A stretch of DNA of 64,000 nucleotides. Origin: Takakia lepidozioides. Its lineage: Eukaryota > Streptophyta > Takakiopsida > Takakiales > Takakiaceae. Positions 1 to 12,215 of this stretch are shown here, piece after piece. The stretch spans positions 2,544,001-2,608,000 of the forward strand of contig CM060734.1 of NCBI GenBank assembly GCA_030704615.1, read 5' to 3'. Position numbers and translations under genes: made by a program. How positions within the stretch are numbered: the stretch's first letter is position 1; the number at the start of each line of letters is the position of its first letter. Below the pieces are notes generated by a model. It made no database searches. It saw only the letters and a program-made list of their open reading frames with translations, and was not told where the DNA came from.

Positions 1-120
1 GCCCAGCACGGCGCGACACAACATATCACAGCCCAGCACGCCGCGACACAGCCTATCACAGCTTACCACAATGCCACACAGCCTATCACAACGTACCACA
101 GTATGACACAGTCTGTCACA
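1..120. repeat. 30-bp tandem repeat, four units
   Basis: Four consecutive 30-bp units start at 1, 31, 61 and 91. Each ends in a version of TATCACA or TGTCACA and contains CACA/GACACA. Units 1 and 2 are the most alike and the later ones diverge. The array may continue to the left of the window. No coding potential is evident. Confidence 0.8.
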
Positions 121-161
121 GCACAACACAGCCTACTAGGGTTACACAATCCATATGATCA

Positions 162-3100
162 ATGACAGATGGACGTGGGTTAATATCCGGAGAGTGGCCA
201 GCGGAAAAATGGACAAAGGCACGTGTAGAAATGGAAACGTGGACGCCAGGGCGAGACACACAGCCGGACATGGATTGCAAGGGCGACTGTCATCAAGGAA
301 AAAGACAAAATTGGCCGTCAAAGTACCTACCCAGCACATTAACTTATTATGGGCCCATTAATGCATACGGGGAAAGGGTAACGGAACCCTTTAAAAGTAC
401 CGAAAAGCGAAATCCATGTCACATGTGCTATCCTAGTGGACAGTCCAGAGTGGAAAATCCATGGAAGGAAATTAAATCTAAAATCCAGTCACAGCGGTTA
501 CAGCCAATCATAAGCCAGAAGCAGGATCAAGAAATTGGAGGGATTTTAAGCGCAAGAGTCGGCGTCGTTCCAAGTAACGGGCGTCACGACGGGACATACC
601 ATCAATGCTATAGCTTTGAAGCTATGGAGGAACTAACAGACTATACGTTCGTGATACTACTTACGCAGTGGCACGAGGATAGAAGAACAGAGAGTATCTT
701 TTCTCTTAATCGATGCTTGCAAGCCCCGCAGGCTTACAAGAAATTACCCATAGCATTTTGTGGCAACAATACGTTTATGCTTTGTGCCCTGCAGGCATTT
801 CTTCAATTGTTACATCCAAAACCTTTCTGTGGGTCTAGAATGAAGAGAGTGAGAAGAATGGAAGAAATCAGGGTGAAGAGCACCACAATCCTGCAGAAAC
901 AAACGATTGCTACTCCACATGCGGTACAGTTACTGAAGGAGCTGCGATTAGAAGGATTGCAAAGCAAAGATTGGACATTGCACCATAGGCAGTATATGTT
1001 ACAATTCTTGCAGAACTTTGAGCCTAGGACAGGAGCAACAACGGTGAAGGGAGTTGAATTAGAAATTACTCCCCTATACCTACAGCAATTGTTTGAATTG
1101 CCATCAGGTCAGGTGCATGTGGAGGAGCACAGGGCAAGACTGCAAATAGGGGACTTATTCCAAGAAGGGAGTTTATTTAAAACTCAGGGTTATGCTTGTA
1201 CCAAGGCCGTGTACCCAGGGCTAAGGGAGGTAGGCCAGGTATTGAACGTTCTGTTTGCCATGAAACAGAACCAACAGTATTTGAGCAGATCCTTTACAGA
1301 GGAAATACTCAAAGCCCTGAGAGGAGAAGAGGTAGCATGGGCGGACATAATGTACAACGCACTGGTAGAGGAGATGAAAAGATTACAGGGCACTGCCGCA
1401 AAGTATCCTATCATAGTGTCTGGCCCAATCATTGCTCAAATAATTCTTGATTCTTGCATACTTGATGCTCGGGAAAGAAAGGAGATGAGAGTGTTTGAGG
1501 CCGAAACCACTGCAATGGAAGAGCAAGGCTCTTCACACAGTGAGGGTGGACTGGCAGGGCAACCCCAGTCTAAGAGAGAGGCGGGGAAAGACTGTAGTGG
1601 CGGATCCACTGGCTTCACGGAAACCGCATGATAATGTTTCCCAAGCTCTTGTGCAGGAAGGGGCACAGCAGCACAGAGAGCTGCTATTATTGGAAGCAGG
1701 GCCTTCAGAGAGGGAAAAGGAAGTTACTTCAGTATCACAGCCATCACAGCCAGATGATCGGCTTGTCACAGAGTTACCACAAGTTGTCCATGCAGTTCCA
1801 CCAGAAATAATTGATTTGGAGAAAGAAGGGTTAGATATCCCCACTACAGAACAGGTGGTGGCAGAAATTGAGAAGGGGGACCTTCTCTATGAAAATTCTG
1901 GTTTGGTCAGGGAAACAATGATTACAGAGGTGCAGCGGTTGTCCAGGGGAAACCCTGCTATGCATATAATACACACACCTGTGACGGAGGTACCACAAGT
2001 AGAATGTCAAGACACTGCAGCACCTGGGACGGATGAAGTGGTTCAGGAAGAAAATCTGGTGGGGCAATGGCCTGAATGGTTCGTGAGGCATCACACTGTT
2101 GAGGATAAGGGAGAACAGCAGCAAGCTCACCATGATGACCCTCAACATACCATGCTTATGAGTTCCATAAGCATGACACTTAATTTGTTGGGCACTTATG
2201 TCAAATCCCACGTTCCAACTACCCAATTGGCAGCTTTGAGGGAGGAACTCAGGAAGGAGTTTGAGGCTCGACTTGCCACTGAGTGTGCAAACAAGGTCGA
2301 TGAGGAGGTCACTCTCAAGATACAGCAAGACTTAGAGAGTACAAAAGCTGCTTTGCAATTGGCCAAGGAACAATTGATTGAGGCAGACCTCACGCAAGAC
2401 CAGTTGCACGAAGCACATAAGCAACAGCTATACCAAATGCAGGTGAAGCATGAAAGCAAGTTGCAAGAAGTGAATGCACTACATACGGAGTTGCAGACAG
2501 TGCATGATAGGATGACCATACAATGTGCTACACTCACAACTACGCTTGAGCACACTACATTAGAAGTTAACAGTCAAGCGGAAAGATGTACGAAGGCAGA
2601 GGCAGAGAATATCGAGCAAGCGAAACTCATTGTCGATATGAAGAATACAATCTGTCGCAATGAGAATACCTTTAAGCAATACAGGCAGGTTGAAGCTGAC
2701 CAAGAGAGGTACATCCTGGAATTGCGACAAACGCTCATGTCCAATAGAAATGAACTCTCTGTGGCTAACAAGGCTTGGAAGGAAGCCAATAATCTGGCTG
2801 CTGCATATGCGAATTTGGTTGAACCTCATGCGAAGCGCATGGAGGCTTTACAGTACAGATAGATGTGTACAGGCTCACAGAGGAACAAACTCTCAGGGGT
2901 GCCACAAGCAACTTGGTGGACAACCACCTTATGCAGGTCTGGTTAGCACAAGGGCCGGTGGAAGGCAAAACACCACAAAAGCTCACCCAAAGCGAGATGA
3001 ATGAGCTCAGACTGCAAGTGCAGAACATTGCCACAACTACTATAGACAATGTCTATAGTAGAATAGCGGAGCTACAAGAGGATGTAGACGGCCTGCAGAC

Positions 3101-3734
3101 TCAGGTAGAGGACCTGACATCAAATATTGACAAGAGAGTCTTTGTACCTGAGGAGCAACTGATGGCTTCTTATTTACAAGCCAGAACTTTGGCTTTTCAG
3201 TCTTCTTCGCAGGGGGTGCAGGAGATGCCAATGGTACAAGAGCCAGTGCCACCAACACCACAACAAGTCATTGTGCCAGTAGCTGACTTTGTTGTTACTA
3301 CAGCCACACCACAGCCACCACAGCCTGAGGTATGGGGGAATGCTACTTTTAACCCACCTAAAACTCCTGCTGCACGGGAGTACAGTCGAGCTATGATTAT
3401 GCCCTTCAACCAAATTCCCATTGTGTTGGATTTGGCTTGGAAGGAATTTAGTCCTCCGTAGTCGTTGGCACATTACTATCAAATCATGCGCATTTGGCTG
3501 CCAGTGGCAACTAGGACTAAAGTTCTTCCGAACAATCGACCAATTGAGGATCATCACTTTGCGCAGTACTGGCATGAGGCAAGTACCATGTTGAAGGAAT
3601 TAATTGCCTTCCAAGTTGTACATGGATTCATTTATACCATGACCAAGGAGGTAGCAAGTATTGTCATGGGCTGCGGGTTATACTACGCTGCTTATTTTCT
3701 GGCACGTTATCACATTGAGCAGCAGAAGATGTAA
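162..3734 (+). pseudogene. Broken coiled-coil coding region, function unknown
   Basis: Four overlapping or abutting open frames appear to form one decayed gene. An ATG frame runs 162-1631. The reading moves to another frame at about 1560-1630 and continues to 2862, then returns to the first frame near 2850 and runs to a TAG at 3459-3461. Coding continues in the same frame after that stop to 3734. The first part resembles the globular region found in many plant transposon-type proteins (for example the segment with KGVELEITPLYLQQLF). The middle is a long, probably coiled-coil stretch rich in Q, E, K and L at about 2220-2830. The last part is proline- and glutamine-rich and ends in a hydrophobic segment with VASIVMGCGLYYAAYFLA. 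I do not recognise the family. A retroelement gag or plant-mobile-domain-like protein is possible. The frameshifts could alternatively be unrecognised introns. Confidence 0.45.
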
Positions 3735-6348
3735 ACCCGCAATCTCATAACAAAAAACATAATCCTTACCAAACCACCACCCATTTAATCTTGTTACATA
3801 GGTTTTGCAGTATCTATATATCTATCTTCTGAAACATTTTTATTTTACAAAAACATAATGTCCATCAGAGATAGAACCCACAACCTATCGGGTATCAAGC
3901 CTAGTTCATACCACTACACTACCCATTCAGACTTGGAACACTAATGAAATGAAACACTAATGAGATAAAGAGAGTCACCCTGTGTGTACATAACATGCCA
4001 TAATACTCATAAAGGTTGATCTTACTAATGATGGAATTTGATAGTGCTGAAGTGCATGTCGAACTTGCATTCAGGTAAAGGGATCTATGAAATGCAGTAG
4101 AGATCTATGTACAAACTATTACATAGATAAATCAAATGACAGGAAGATAACATGAAATCTGATTTCAACACCATGTCATTTGCCCCATTTGTTTTACCTT
4201 ACACTAGAGAGAAATACTGTATCATAAAAAATAACAAAAAATTCGGACCGACAATGAGGACAATATATTGTATATGTAATTTCTAATTACCTACATAACA
4301 TCATCAGCTGATACTTCATCATTCGTGTTGCTCTTCGGTCAAACAACAGATCATTGGAAAGACCTACATCACGTTGTTGATGTATTGAATGCAAAGCTTG
4401 GGACTCGGCATACGAAGGTAGATAAAACGATGAAAGAGGACTTTGGGGTAGACTATCGTAGATGGTCCGCACAATCCCATCACTGCATCACACATACATG
4501 TATACTTATGTTAACAAATCAAATGGGAATGGTTTGCTTTGCAAATAATATAGAGATTGCAACAAAGGGAATGGAGGCGAGACATACTCACTAGGAAGTA
4601 CTGCCGAGATGAAGACCAAGCTTGCGCGCCACCTTAGGAGCGGGGGGTTCCAACAAACTCACAGGACGTTGAATGGTTGGAGTTACCACAGATGAAACCA
4701 AAACGGGTTGAGTATTTTGAAGTGCAGAGAGACGTGCTGCATACAACGTCTGGTCCCCTTAAGACCAAATACGTGACGTCCAGACTCGCGGGCAGCAATA
4801 AACGTAGAACCTACAGGAAAAAAACATGCAATGATGATATTATATCGGATAACAGTTAATGATCATGAATCAGCTCAGAAGATTTTAATTACAAAATGGA
4901 GACCAATGCAAACCTGTGCCAGCTGTGAGATCCAAAATGCAGGAGCCAGGAGGTGAGCATGTCTCCAACAACACTTGCATGAAGGCGGGACTACGGTCTC
5001 GCGCACCCCTCTAGGCTTGTTGAGGAGTTTGCATGGGTAGTGTAACATCTGGAATGTGGTTGTAGATGGCATCCAACTCAACAGGGTCTGTAAGGGGGTC
5101 CACAACTTTGCCAGACTCACGCAGTTTGAATAGTCCTCCTTGCTTGGTGAGGACATGGGCGTGGAAGAACATGGTCTGTTAGACGTGCCATTTCCACAAA
5201 AACAGTGCACCCGGATGGTTTAATAATATGTATGAGAGTGGGAAGCTGAAAAAGGAAAAACAACTGCCATGTTGGAGTGTCTGATTCATTATAATCCATT
5301 TTTCAAGAAGATTTTGTTCAGCTAGGTTGGGACAGCTCTGCTTTATGTCAAACCTTGTGTTTCACGAAGATTCACCAGCCAGCCAGATGTATTTTTACAT
5401 GCACATCACAGGTTCAGTGTCTTGTACTTGATACCAGTCTGTGGCTTGAAGGTTGATGGTGCAAGTGACCTTCTTTACCAGTTATTCGAAGATCTGGTCA
5501 TGTCTCTTGGGTTGGGAACTTTTGGAGGGGGTCGACTTGCATTGACTGGCCTCACCAACTAAGTTATTTTTCTATGGACACTGGTTAAAAGTTAAACCCC
5601 GGATCATTAGCCGTGACTGGGAAGAGTGGCAATGTCAGATTGTGCTTGTCTCATTTATTTGTGTGACTTGTGGTTCTTATTGGCTGGCATTGTGTAAGTT
5701 TGTCTTCCTTGAGAAGATATTGCTTAAAAGTTTCTTAGCACCTTCTTCAGTTACACACTGTGCCTTGCTTTCCATGCCTTTTCTGCATAATGAAAGTCTG
5801 GAGGCCTGCTCTATGCAACTGCATCAGTGCAGAGGAGATACTCAGGATACACATTGGTACTCAAATCTACCTCTGGAGATCCTAAGTGTTAGCAGGACTG
5901 TCTTGCAAGTTGTTCTTGTCTTTGCTCTGGGAAGAATCTCAAGACGACGATCCAAATCCCAGTGTCAGGGCCCCTCTTTGCTGGATATGCGTCCCTTATT
6001 TGGTGCTCCGATGGTTTTTAGATGCTTTCAAACATTCAAGCTGTTTTAAACAAATACGACGTTTGAAGAGGTCCAAAATTTGGAATTAAAAAGTATTAAA
6101 AAGAATTTTTTAATGGAATGTGTCAGAAAAGTAATAATATAATATTCATTATGTGAAACCAAAAATGAAGTTTTGAGAGCCGTGCTCATGAAATTTTCCC
6201 GGCGCTCATGGCAAATGCACTCGAGATCTGAAAAAATGGCGCTGAATTGCGCGATAATAGGTTCCGGAACCCTGGAAAATGATAACACATTTTGCGGGTG
6301 GATAAAAATGCATTTGAAATATCCAAATGATGGATTCCCTTTGCACCC
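3735..6348. other. No gene recognised apart from a SINE-like segment
   Basis: This AT-rich, non-coding-looking stretch has only short frames that match nothing I know. The one recognisable item is the tRNA-like segment at 3862-3930. At 6170-6215 there are scattered GCTCATG motifs next to the SWIM relic, which may be part of the decayed transposon end. Confidence 0.5.
3862..3930 (-). repeat. tRNA-derived SINE head or tRNA pseudogene
   Basis: On the minus strand this segment begins GGGTAGTGTAGTGGTATGA, a good RNA polymerase III A box (TAGTGTAGTGG). About 30 bases further it has GTGGGTTCTATCTC, a B-box-like sequence departing from GGTTCGANNCC. The spacing and total length fit a tRNA body. The sequence beyond it is A/T-rich, as expected for a SINE tail. 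The B-box changes argue against a working tRNA gene. Confidence 0.5.
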
Positions 6349-6780
6349 TCAATGATTTACGGAATCCTTGCCGAGGAGTTTGTGGAGCTCGTTCAGGCTC
6401 AACGTTGGTGCATGAATGTAGTCATCAATAGTCAAGTTACACTTCAGCATCTTAAGGTAAATGCAATACAGATGCTTGCACGGATAATATGCCCCCTTCT
6501 TTGATTCCGTCAACAAAAAATCCGCACAATTGTAGGTCGGCTCAGAGGAGATTGTAATGGTGTATATGTCGTCGCGAGCAGCTGAGCCGGCCGTTGCCAT
6601 ACAATAAACACGCCCAAGGCCGGGTACGGGTACGGGTACGTCCCGGGAGCTTTGAATAGTACAGTTCATCCCAAGAGCATTGGCAATCCGCGTCTCATTC
6701 GTCTTGGTGGGAGGGCGTCGTCTCTTCACTTTTGCTGGTATGAGGAACTGAAAATGGGTGGGCCGGGAAAGCCCTTGATG
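6349..6780 (-). pseudogene. SWIM zinc-finger C-terminal relic of a MULE-type transposase
   Basis: The minus-strand frame ending at 6349 encodes the same C-terminal module as the transposase gene at 43971-47484: a basic KRRRPPTK segment, NETRIANALGMNCTIQSS, GRVYCMATAGSAARDDIYTI, then the finger NCADF...PCKHLYCIYLKML and a short acidic end. In SWIM fingers (CxC-x(n)-CxH) the first pair should be CxC; here it reads N-C, so the finger has lost a ligand. Homology fades to the right of about 6780, where the sequence becomes a non-coding repeat. Only the last exon of the gene survives. The flank to the left, with GCTCATG motifs, may be the remains of the transposon end. Confidence 0.7.
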
Positions 6781-7145
6781 AGGAGGGGTGCACAGGCTTG
6801 GTCTCATAATTTTTGGACCTTCGGTGTAGAAACGTGGAATTTCAAGTACTTTTGGTCGCTGGAAATTTGTGAAAAACAACAAAGTGGGCTTTCTTGGAGC
6901 GCCCTTCATTTGTCTTTTGTGCACGTGGACATACATGTAAATTGGGTCTTTTTTTAATATTGGCGTTCACAATATTGTTTGTAGTGTCATTGAGATCTCC
7001 CAAACCGCAGGGCATCTGGCCACGATTTTAGTATGGTTGGAAAGCCCTCGACGAGTAGGGGTGCACCGACTTAGTTTCACAAAATTTGGACCTACGAGCC
7101 GAGATTTATAGAAATATGAATAATTTTGGTCGCTAAAAATTCAAC
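6755..7145. repeat. Imperfect direct repeat, about 105 bp, two copies
   Basis: The segment at about 6755-6865 (GGGAAAGCCCTTGATGAGGA and what follows, up to TTTTGGTCGCT) recurs in diverged form at about 7035-7145 (GGAAAGCCCTCGACGAGTA and so on). The two copies are about 280 bp apart. No coding role is apparent. Confidence 0.6.
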
Positions 7146-7149
7146 TAAA

Positions 7150-9239
7150 TTACAAAATCAAGTGTTGGAAGGACACTGGAGGTCGCACTTGGGCCTCTAC
7201 ATGGGAGACGTACTTGGATACATAGGAGATTGCACTTGGGCTTAGATGGGCTTAACATAAGAGACACACTTGGATACATAAGAAATTTCACTTGGTCTTA
7301 GATTTCAATTCTTCACACATGGGCCAACGGCACATGCTACCCTAGTATTAATCAATGCATCCAGCCATCCAGCTACTCGCCACTGTTGTGCAATCAATGG
7401 AAATTTTTAATGTTTTTCTCCATAATACAAGCACAAGGGCGAGGCTGAGTGGGTGGGGGTTTGACTGCGGGCCCCGCCAAGGGCGTCCCGTCTCAGACAA
7501 GCACCGGTGACCGCACGAGTTAGCTGGCATGCGCGCATTCAACTCCTATCCTATGTCTAGTGTGTTCCAACCGAAAGAGGATAAAGCTTTAGAACCAACT
7601 TCCATGTCCCGACCGTCCCGGCCAAGTTTGGAAAACTTGGCCGACGTCGGTCAAGCATCGCCAACAGGTGGCAGGGATTGTTGCTTTTAGGCGTGCCCCA
7701 GCTGCACCTGCCGGTTAGCTAGCAGGCTAGTAGCTGCGGTTATCACGGCTGTTAGCTAGCAGGTCTGGCAGAAAACTGGGCGGCGGCCGCACCTGGTTGC
7801 TAACAAACTGCTTGTTAACTGGGACGGAGCTCGTGAACTTGGGAGCTGCTCTACTCCTCGACCGCGAAACTTGCAGGAAAGGGGGAGTTGATAAACTTGG
7901 GAGCAACCTGCAGGAAGATGGAGCTCGTTAACTTGGGAGGTCCTCGACTGTGAAACCTGCAAGGAAGAGGGAGGTTGGAGCTCATCAATTTGGGAGCTCA
8001 TAAAAGGTATGTTCGAACCCACCCGCTGCAGAAAAGCTGCTAGCTGATTTGGAGGATCACTCTGAGTAGTGTCATTGGAGAGAGAGAGAGAGAGAGAAGA
8101 CTCTGGCCGAGGCCGGCATAACTAGCCACTTCACCTTACGGCTACTGCCCCTTTTCGGGGGTGGGCCCTATAATAAAACAGGTAACCTGGGGACACCTAA
8201 GGGGTTTAGGGGTACCCTAGCGTACCTAGGGTACCTAAGTAGAGTTGGATTCCAGTTCCGTTTGTTGATCATAATAGCTGTGAGGGAGCGGAGCGGCCTG
8301 GGTATTCAGGGGTACCCTAGCGTACCTAGGGTACCTAAGTAGAGTTGGATTGTAGTTACCGTTTGTTGGTCATAATAGCTGTGAGGGAGCGGAGCGTTCT
8401 AAGGTGGATTGCTTTAAAACATTTACGAATAGGGGGGATGGGGATTTTAAAGTTTTTGTGTTGGTAATACTAGCGTTATGGATGCCGCCTCTAGTACCGG
8501 CAGTGATGACAGTTAGGGGCCAGGTGTCATTGCAAACAATTTCGAGCAGCCAGAGCGATGGTGGCTTCTGTGAGGGACAAAAAGACACCACTCGTGACTG
8601 ATGAAGAACGAAGAGTTGCATTTCTTCAAATGCAGGGCCATAAGTGATGTGACTTTTCTAGCACATACCTGAAATAAGCAGAGGAATTGTCGGAAGTGCT
8701 GACGCAAAAGAGCGACCCGTTCGGTTGTTTTTGTCCACTGCCGATCGGAGGCTGAACAAAAGGTGGGTTCTTCTCACAGGGTGTGTGGTGCTATTTGAGT
8801 ATCAGTTGTCGACTATAGTCTTAAGTCGGTAGTTCCTGATCCCAATCTCTCAGAGACGCTTTCATGAGGAGGATCAGCAGCATATCTGCATGAGGTGTTG
8901 CCTCTCAGATAATCCCTTGAGCAATAGTGGTTTCTGGGCTTGTGGAGGGCCCCTCTATCTTTCTTGTTTCATGAGCACTTTCGATTGTCCCATAAGCTCT
9001 TTGAGCTTTCCACAGACAATCATTCATTTCTCAATGTGATTCACGGTCATAAGGGTAGGATCTGAAGGGAATGGAGGAGAGAAATGAAGAGGTTAACTGC
9101 AGGCAAATGGTAAAGCTGTGGTCTAGAAGGCAGTGTTTTTGGTTCAGATGATTGCAACTGAACCAAGCAGGAGAGGACCAGGAGAGGGGGTCAACATGGA
9201 CTCTTGTAGCACTTGCGGTGATGTGATAGCACTATGTAA
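7150..9239. other. Non-coding stretch with several short local repeats
   Basis: No gene is recognised. Local repeats include two copies of a unit with ACTTGGATACATA near 7210-7290, several copies of a unit with AACTTGGGAG between 7830 and 8005, a GA microsatellite at about 8074-8098, and the 100-bp duplication at 8209-8396. Confidence 0.5.
8209..8396. repeat. 100-bp tandem duplication with a hairpin
   Basis: About 87 bp starting GGGGTACCCTAGCGTACC at 8209 recurs nearly unchanged at 8309. Each copy ends in GTGAGGGAGCGGAGCG. Within each copy GGTACCCTA and TAGGGTACC form a 9-bp inverted repeat around a 7-base loop. Confidence 0.75.
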
Positions 9240-10509
9240 GGCAGGAGGACAGCCACAATGCGGGAGGGCGGAGCTCCGCTCTCCCGCCGCCAGCCTTGCT
9301 ACTTCCAGTAACCATGACTAATTCTTTAGGGGTCTGCAGTATTCTCGTCTTATTTTCTTCTTTCTTTAGTAACGCCGCTAATTTATCCTCCCCCCGATTT
9401 TAGCTATGCCTGCCGCCATGACACGAGCTCGTGCTCGCCGCACTACTCCACATCTGCCTCGCAGCTCCTCTCGTCTCTATCTGCTTAGCAAGAACAACCC
9501 TCTTCCGTGGCTTCGTTTAAGCGGCTCTACAATAGTTTTCATCTGGTTTCTTGCTCTCAAAGTTTCAACAGGTATTCATAACAGGGTGTCCAACTGCCCG
9601 CTCGCTCACGCTGCGTCCTTGGAGACCTTGCTGAGTTTTGGTTCCCCACGGCTATGCTTTGTTGAATACCATTACTTTTGCTCTCACGGATCACATGGCT
9701 TGCTCCGTCAAAAGCCTCCTCCTCTGGTATATACAGATGTTTGTGCTCGAAGCCTCCCCATTACACACATGGAGCTCCTGCGGTGCGGGCCAGACTACGC
9801 TGCTCCTCTCTTCAACATCGGTAGCTCGTCACCCACAGCATTGCTGTTTGCGGCCCATGACCACCCGACAAGCGCAACTTATGCACGCTGCAGCTGGAGA
9901 GATTCGCTACTTATGAGTACATCACAAGAGATTCCCCTGCTGGACTGTGTAACGAGGTTTGGATTCAACATCTTAGGTGTGATGCCCTAAGTGTGCCGAC
10001 TTGCACCTGGCCTCCCCAGCATCATCATTCCGCGCCAGTTGGTGGCAATTTACCAGGGTCCTGGGGCCCGAATCAAGTTCGAATGCAATTCAAAGGAGGC
10101 AGTGAAGCTAGATCTTACTATGCACTATCTGAACTCTATAGGACAAATGTCAGGCATTATGATCCGGAGAGATAATCACAGGAATCCCCCTCCAGCACTT
10201 GGGCAACTCACTACCGTACCATGGAAGATTGCATGTCATGCTGCGTACTCTCGCCGCAAATCTCTTGATGAAACTGGCGCTGCCCTCCCCACGGCAAGAT
10301 CTGCCGATCTGCACGGCAGACCACTGATGCCTGATCCACATAGGCCTTGTTCAAAGGGAAAGATGGCGCACCAAAGCGACGATATGCACACTACAATGAA
10401 AGGCTCTCTCCCCTTCAAGCTGGAGTTTACTCTCGATGCTTCTATCTCTCAATCAGATATGAGACACACCTGGACGCCAGTGCAGGACCAGTAAACTCAG
10501 CAGATTTGG

Positions 10510-12215
10510 ATGACACACCAAACTTGCATGCTACTAGCTCGGTCAAAACAGAGAACAAGGCAGAACCTGATCTGCAGAATTTTCATGGTGAGCCCTGCAA
10601 GGTCAGGGAAACCCAGGTGGCAGGATATACTCCAGTTCAGGAGGATTTGTTGCACGAGGCTAAGCAGCAGCCCCTTGTTGTCTTCATGGAGAAGCAGAAC
10701 ATAGGCTCCTTGGATATGTCAACCTTCAACCCAACTACTGTACACAAGTCAAGTGACCTAAAGGTGCAGCAATATATGGACCTACTGAGCTGCAGATCCG
10801 GAATGGGGGAAGAATTTTGGAGAAGAGAAGCTGCAAATGCCTTGATTATGGAGCCATCCATCTCCGCCCCGGCTTGCTGGATATATGATCCAACAAACGC
10901 TACCATGCATGCTATTCCCCAACGTACACCAACTCAACAGGACAGACCATCCAGGGAATTGATCGCACGTGCTTTGTATGCTACCTCTACCCCTCAGTTT
11001 AGATGCCAACCGTTGCTATATATGCTTGTTACCTGTGCAATGTAACCTCATCCTCCACATGTCTATACCCCAGGAACTTATACCCTTAATGCTGGAAATA
11101 ATGTTCTTCATGTTGTACTTAGCCCTGACGACAGTGAAACCAGTGACATGGAATTGGAGTTTTTTGAGGCTGAGATGGTGTGCGTCATTCAAGATCCGGA
11201 CCAATTTGGCATCGATCAACTGCCAGGGGTAGAAACACTTTAGCTGAGCTGTCAACCCTCAGTTATTCCTGCTAGATGTGCAGTGTGTGTTGCTCGTGGC
11301 AAGGCCATGCAGTCAGCATCACTTCTCTGCAAAACTTGCACTGAGTTCTTCTACCAAATCTGCTTTTCTGTGCTTCATGTCACACCATGCACAGGGCCAA
11401 AGACAGTCATCAAGTACTTGACCGATAGCATGTTGTTACAAGAGATTTTAATCAATGAGCAGCTTGTTTCTTATTTAGTGATAATGCTTGATGAGGCCCA
11501 GAGATGTGGTCTGCAACCATGTACTGTCCCCTCTCAGAGCCTGCACAGCCTGCCTACGAGTCCATTTCCATTGCTCAATGGCACCAAGCCAACTCAGCCA
11601 AGGACCGAGAACAGCTCCACTATGCTGGCCACAAAGCAGCAAGCGAATTTGACTAAGCTGCAGTGCTCCCCCACCAACCAGGCTGTTGCGAACATTCGAT
11701 ATCCGTGGGATACCATGCACAACGACCTGGTTTACAACTCCTCTCGGATCACTATGAGAGCTGGTCAAAATGCTATTTTTGCTGCCTTGCACACCATAGG
11801 TAAGAGTGAACAGACTACAAGCCCAATGTTTGACCTTCTGTCCCACCAAATTGTTATTTCATGGAACGATCTGATCACGAGGTATGCTCAACATATCTGG
11901 AATCTTATCTGGATCTGCAATGGTTGTGGGAATGCCGCCAAGTCTACCTTAAAGATCGATGGGTATGTGGTCAATCATCAGGATACTGCCCAGTACAACC
12001 ACTTCGATGTTGATGCGCAGCTAAAGCGTGCAATGCTAACATCCAACAAAGTTATGCTCACTGCTGCCCCAGGTTATGTGTATCCTAGACCTAACTTGCA
12101 TGCTGCAAGTTTTGTCAAAGCACAGAACAAGGGAGAACTTGACTTGCAGATCTTTCATGGAGAATCCAGGGAAAGGGAAACTCGGTTGACATAATACTTT
12201 CCAGAACAGGAGGAA
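10510..12215 (+). repeat. Imperfect direct repeat about 1.57 kb apart
   Basis: The text CAAACTTGCATGCTACTAGC...GTCAAAACAGAGAACAAGG...TGATCTGCAGAATTTTCATGG at about 10518-10600 matches CTAACTTGCATGCTGCAAG...GTCAAAGCACAGAACAAGGG...CTTGCAGATCTTTCATGG at about 12090-12160. The sequence in between is only loosely similar, so this is an old internal duplication within the retroelement-like copy. Confidence 0.6.
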
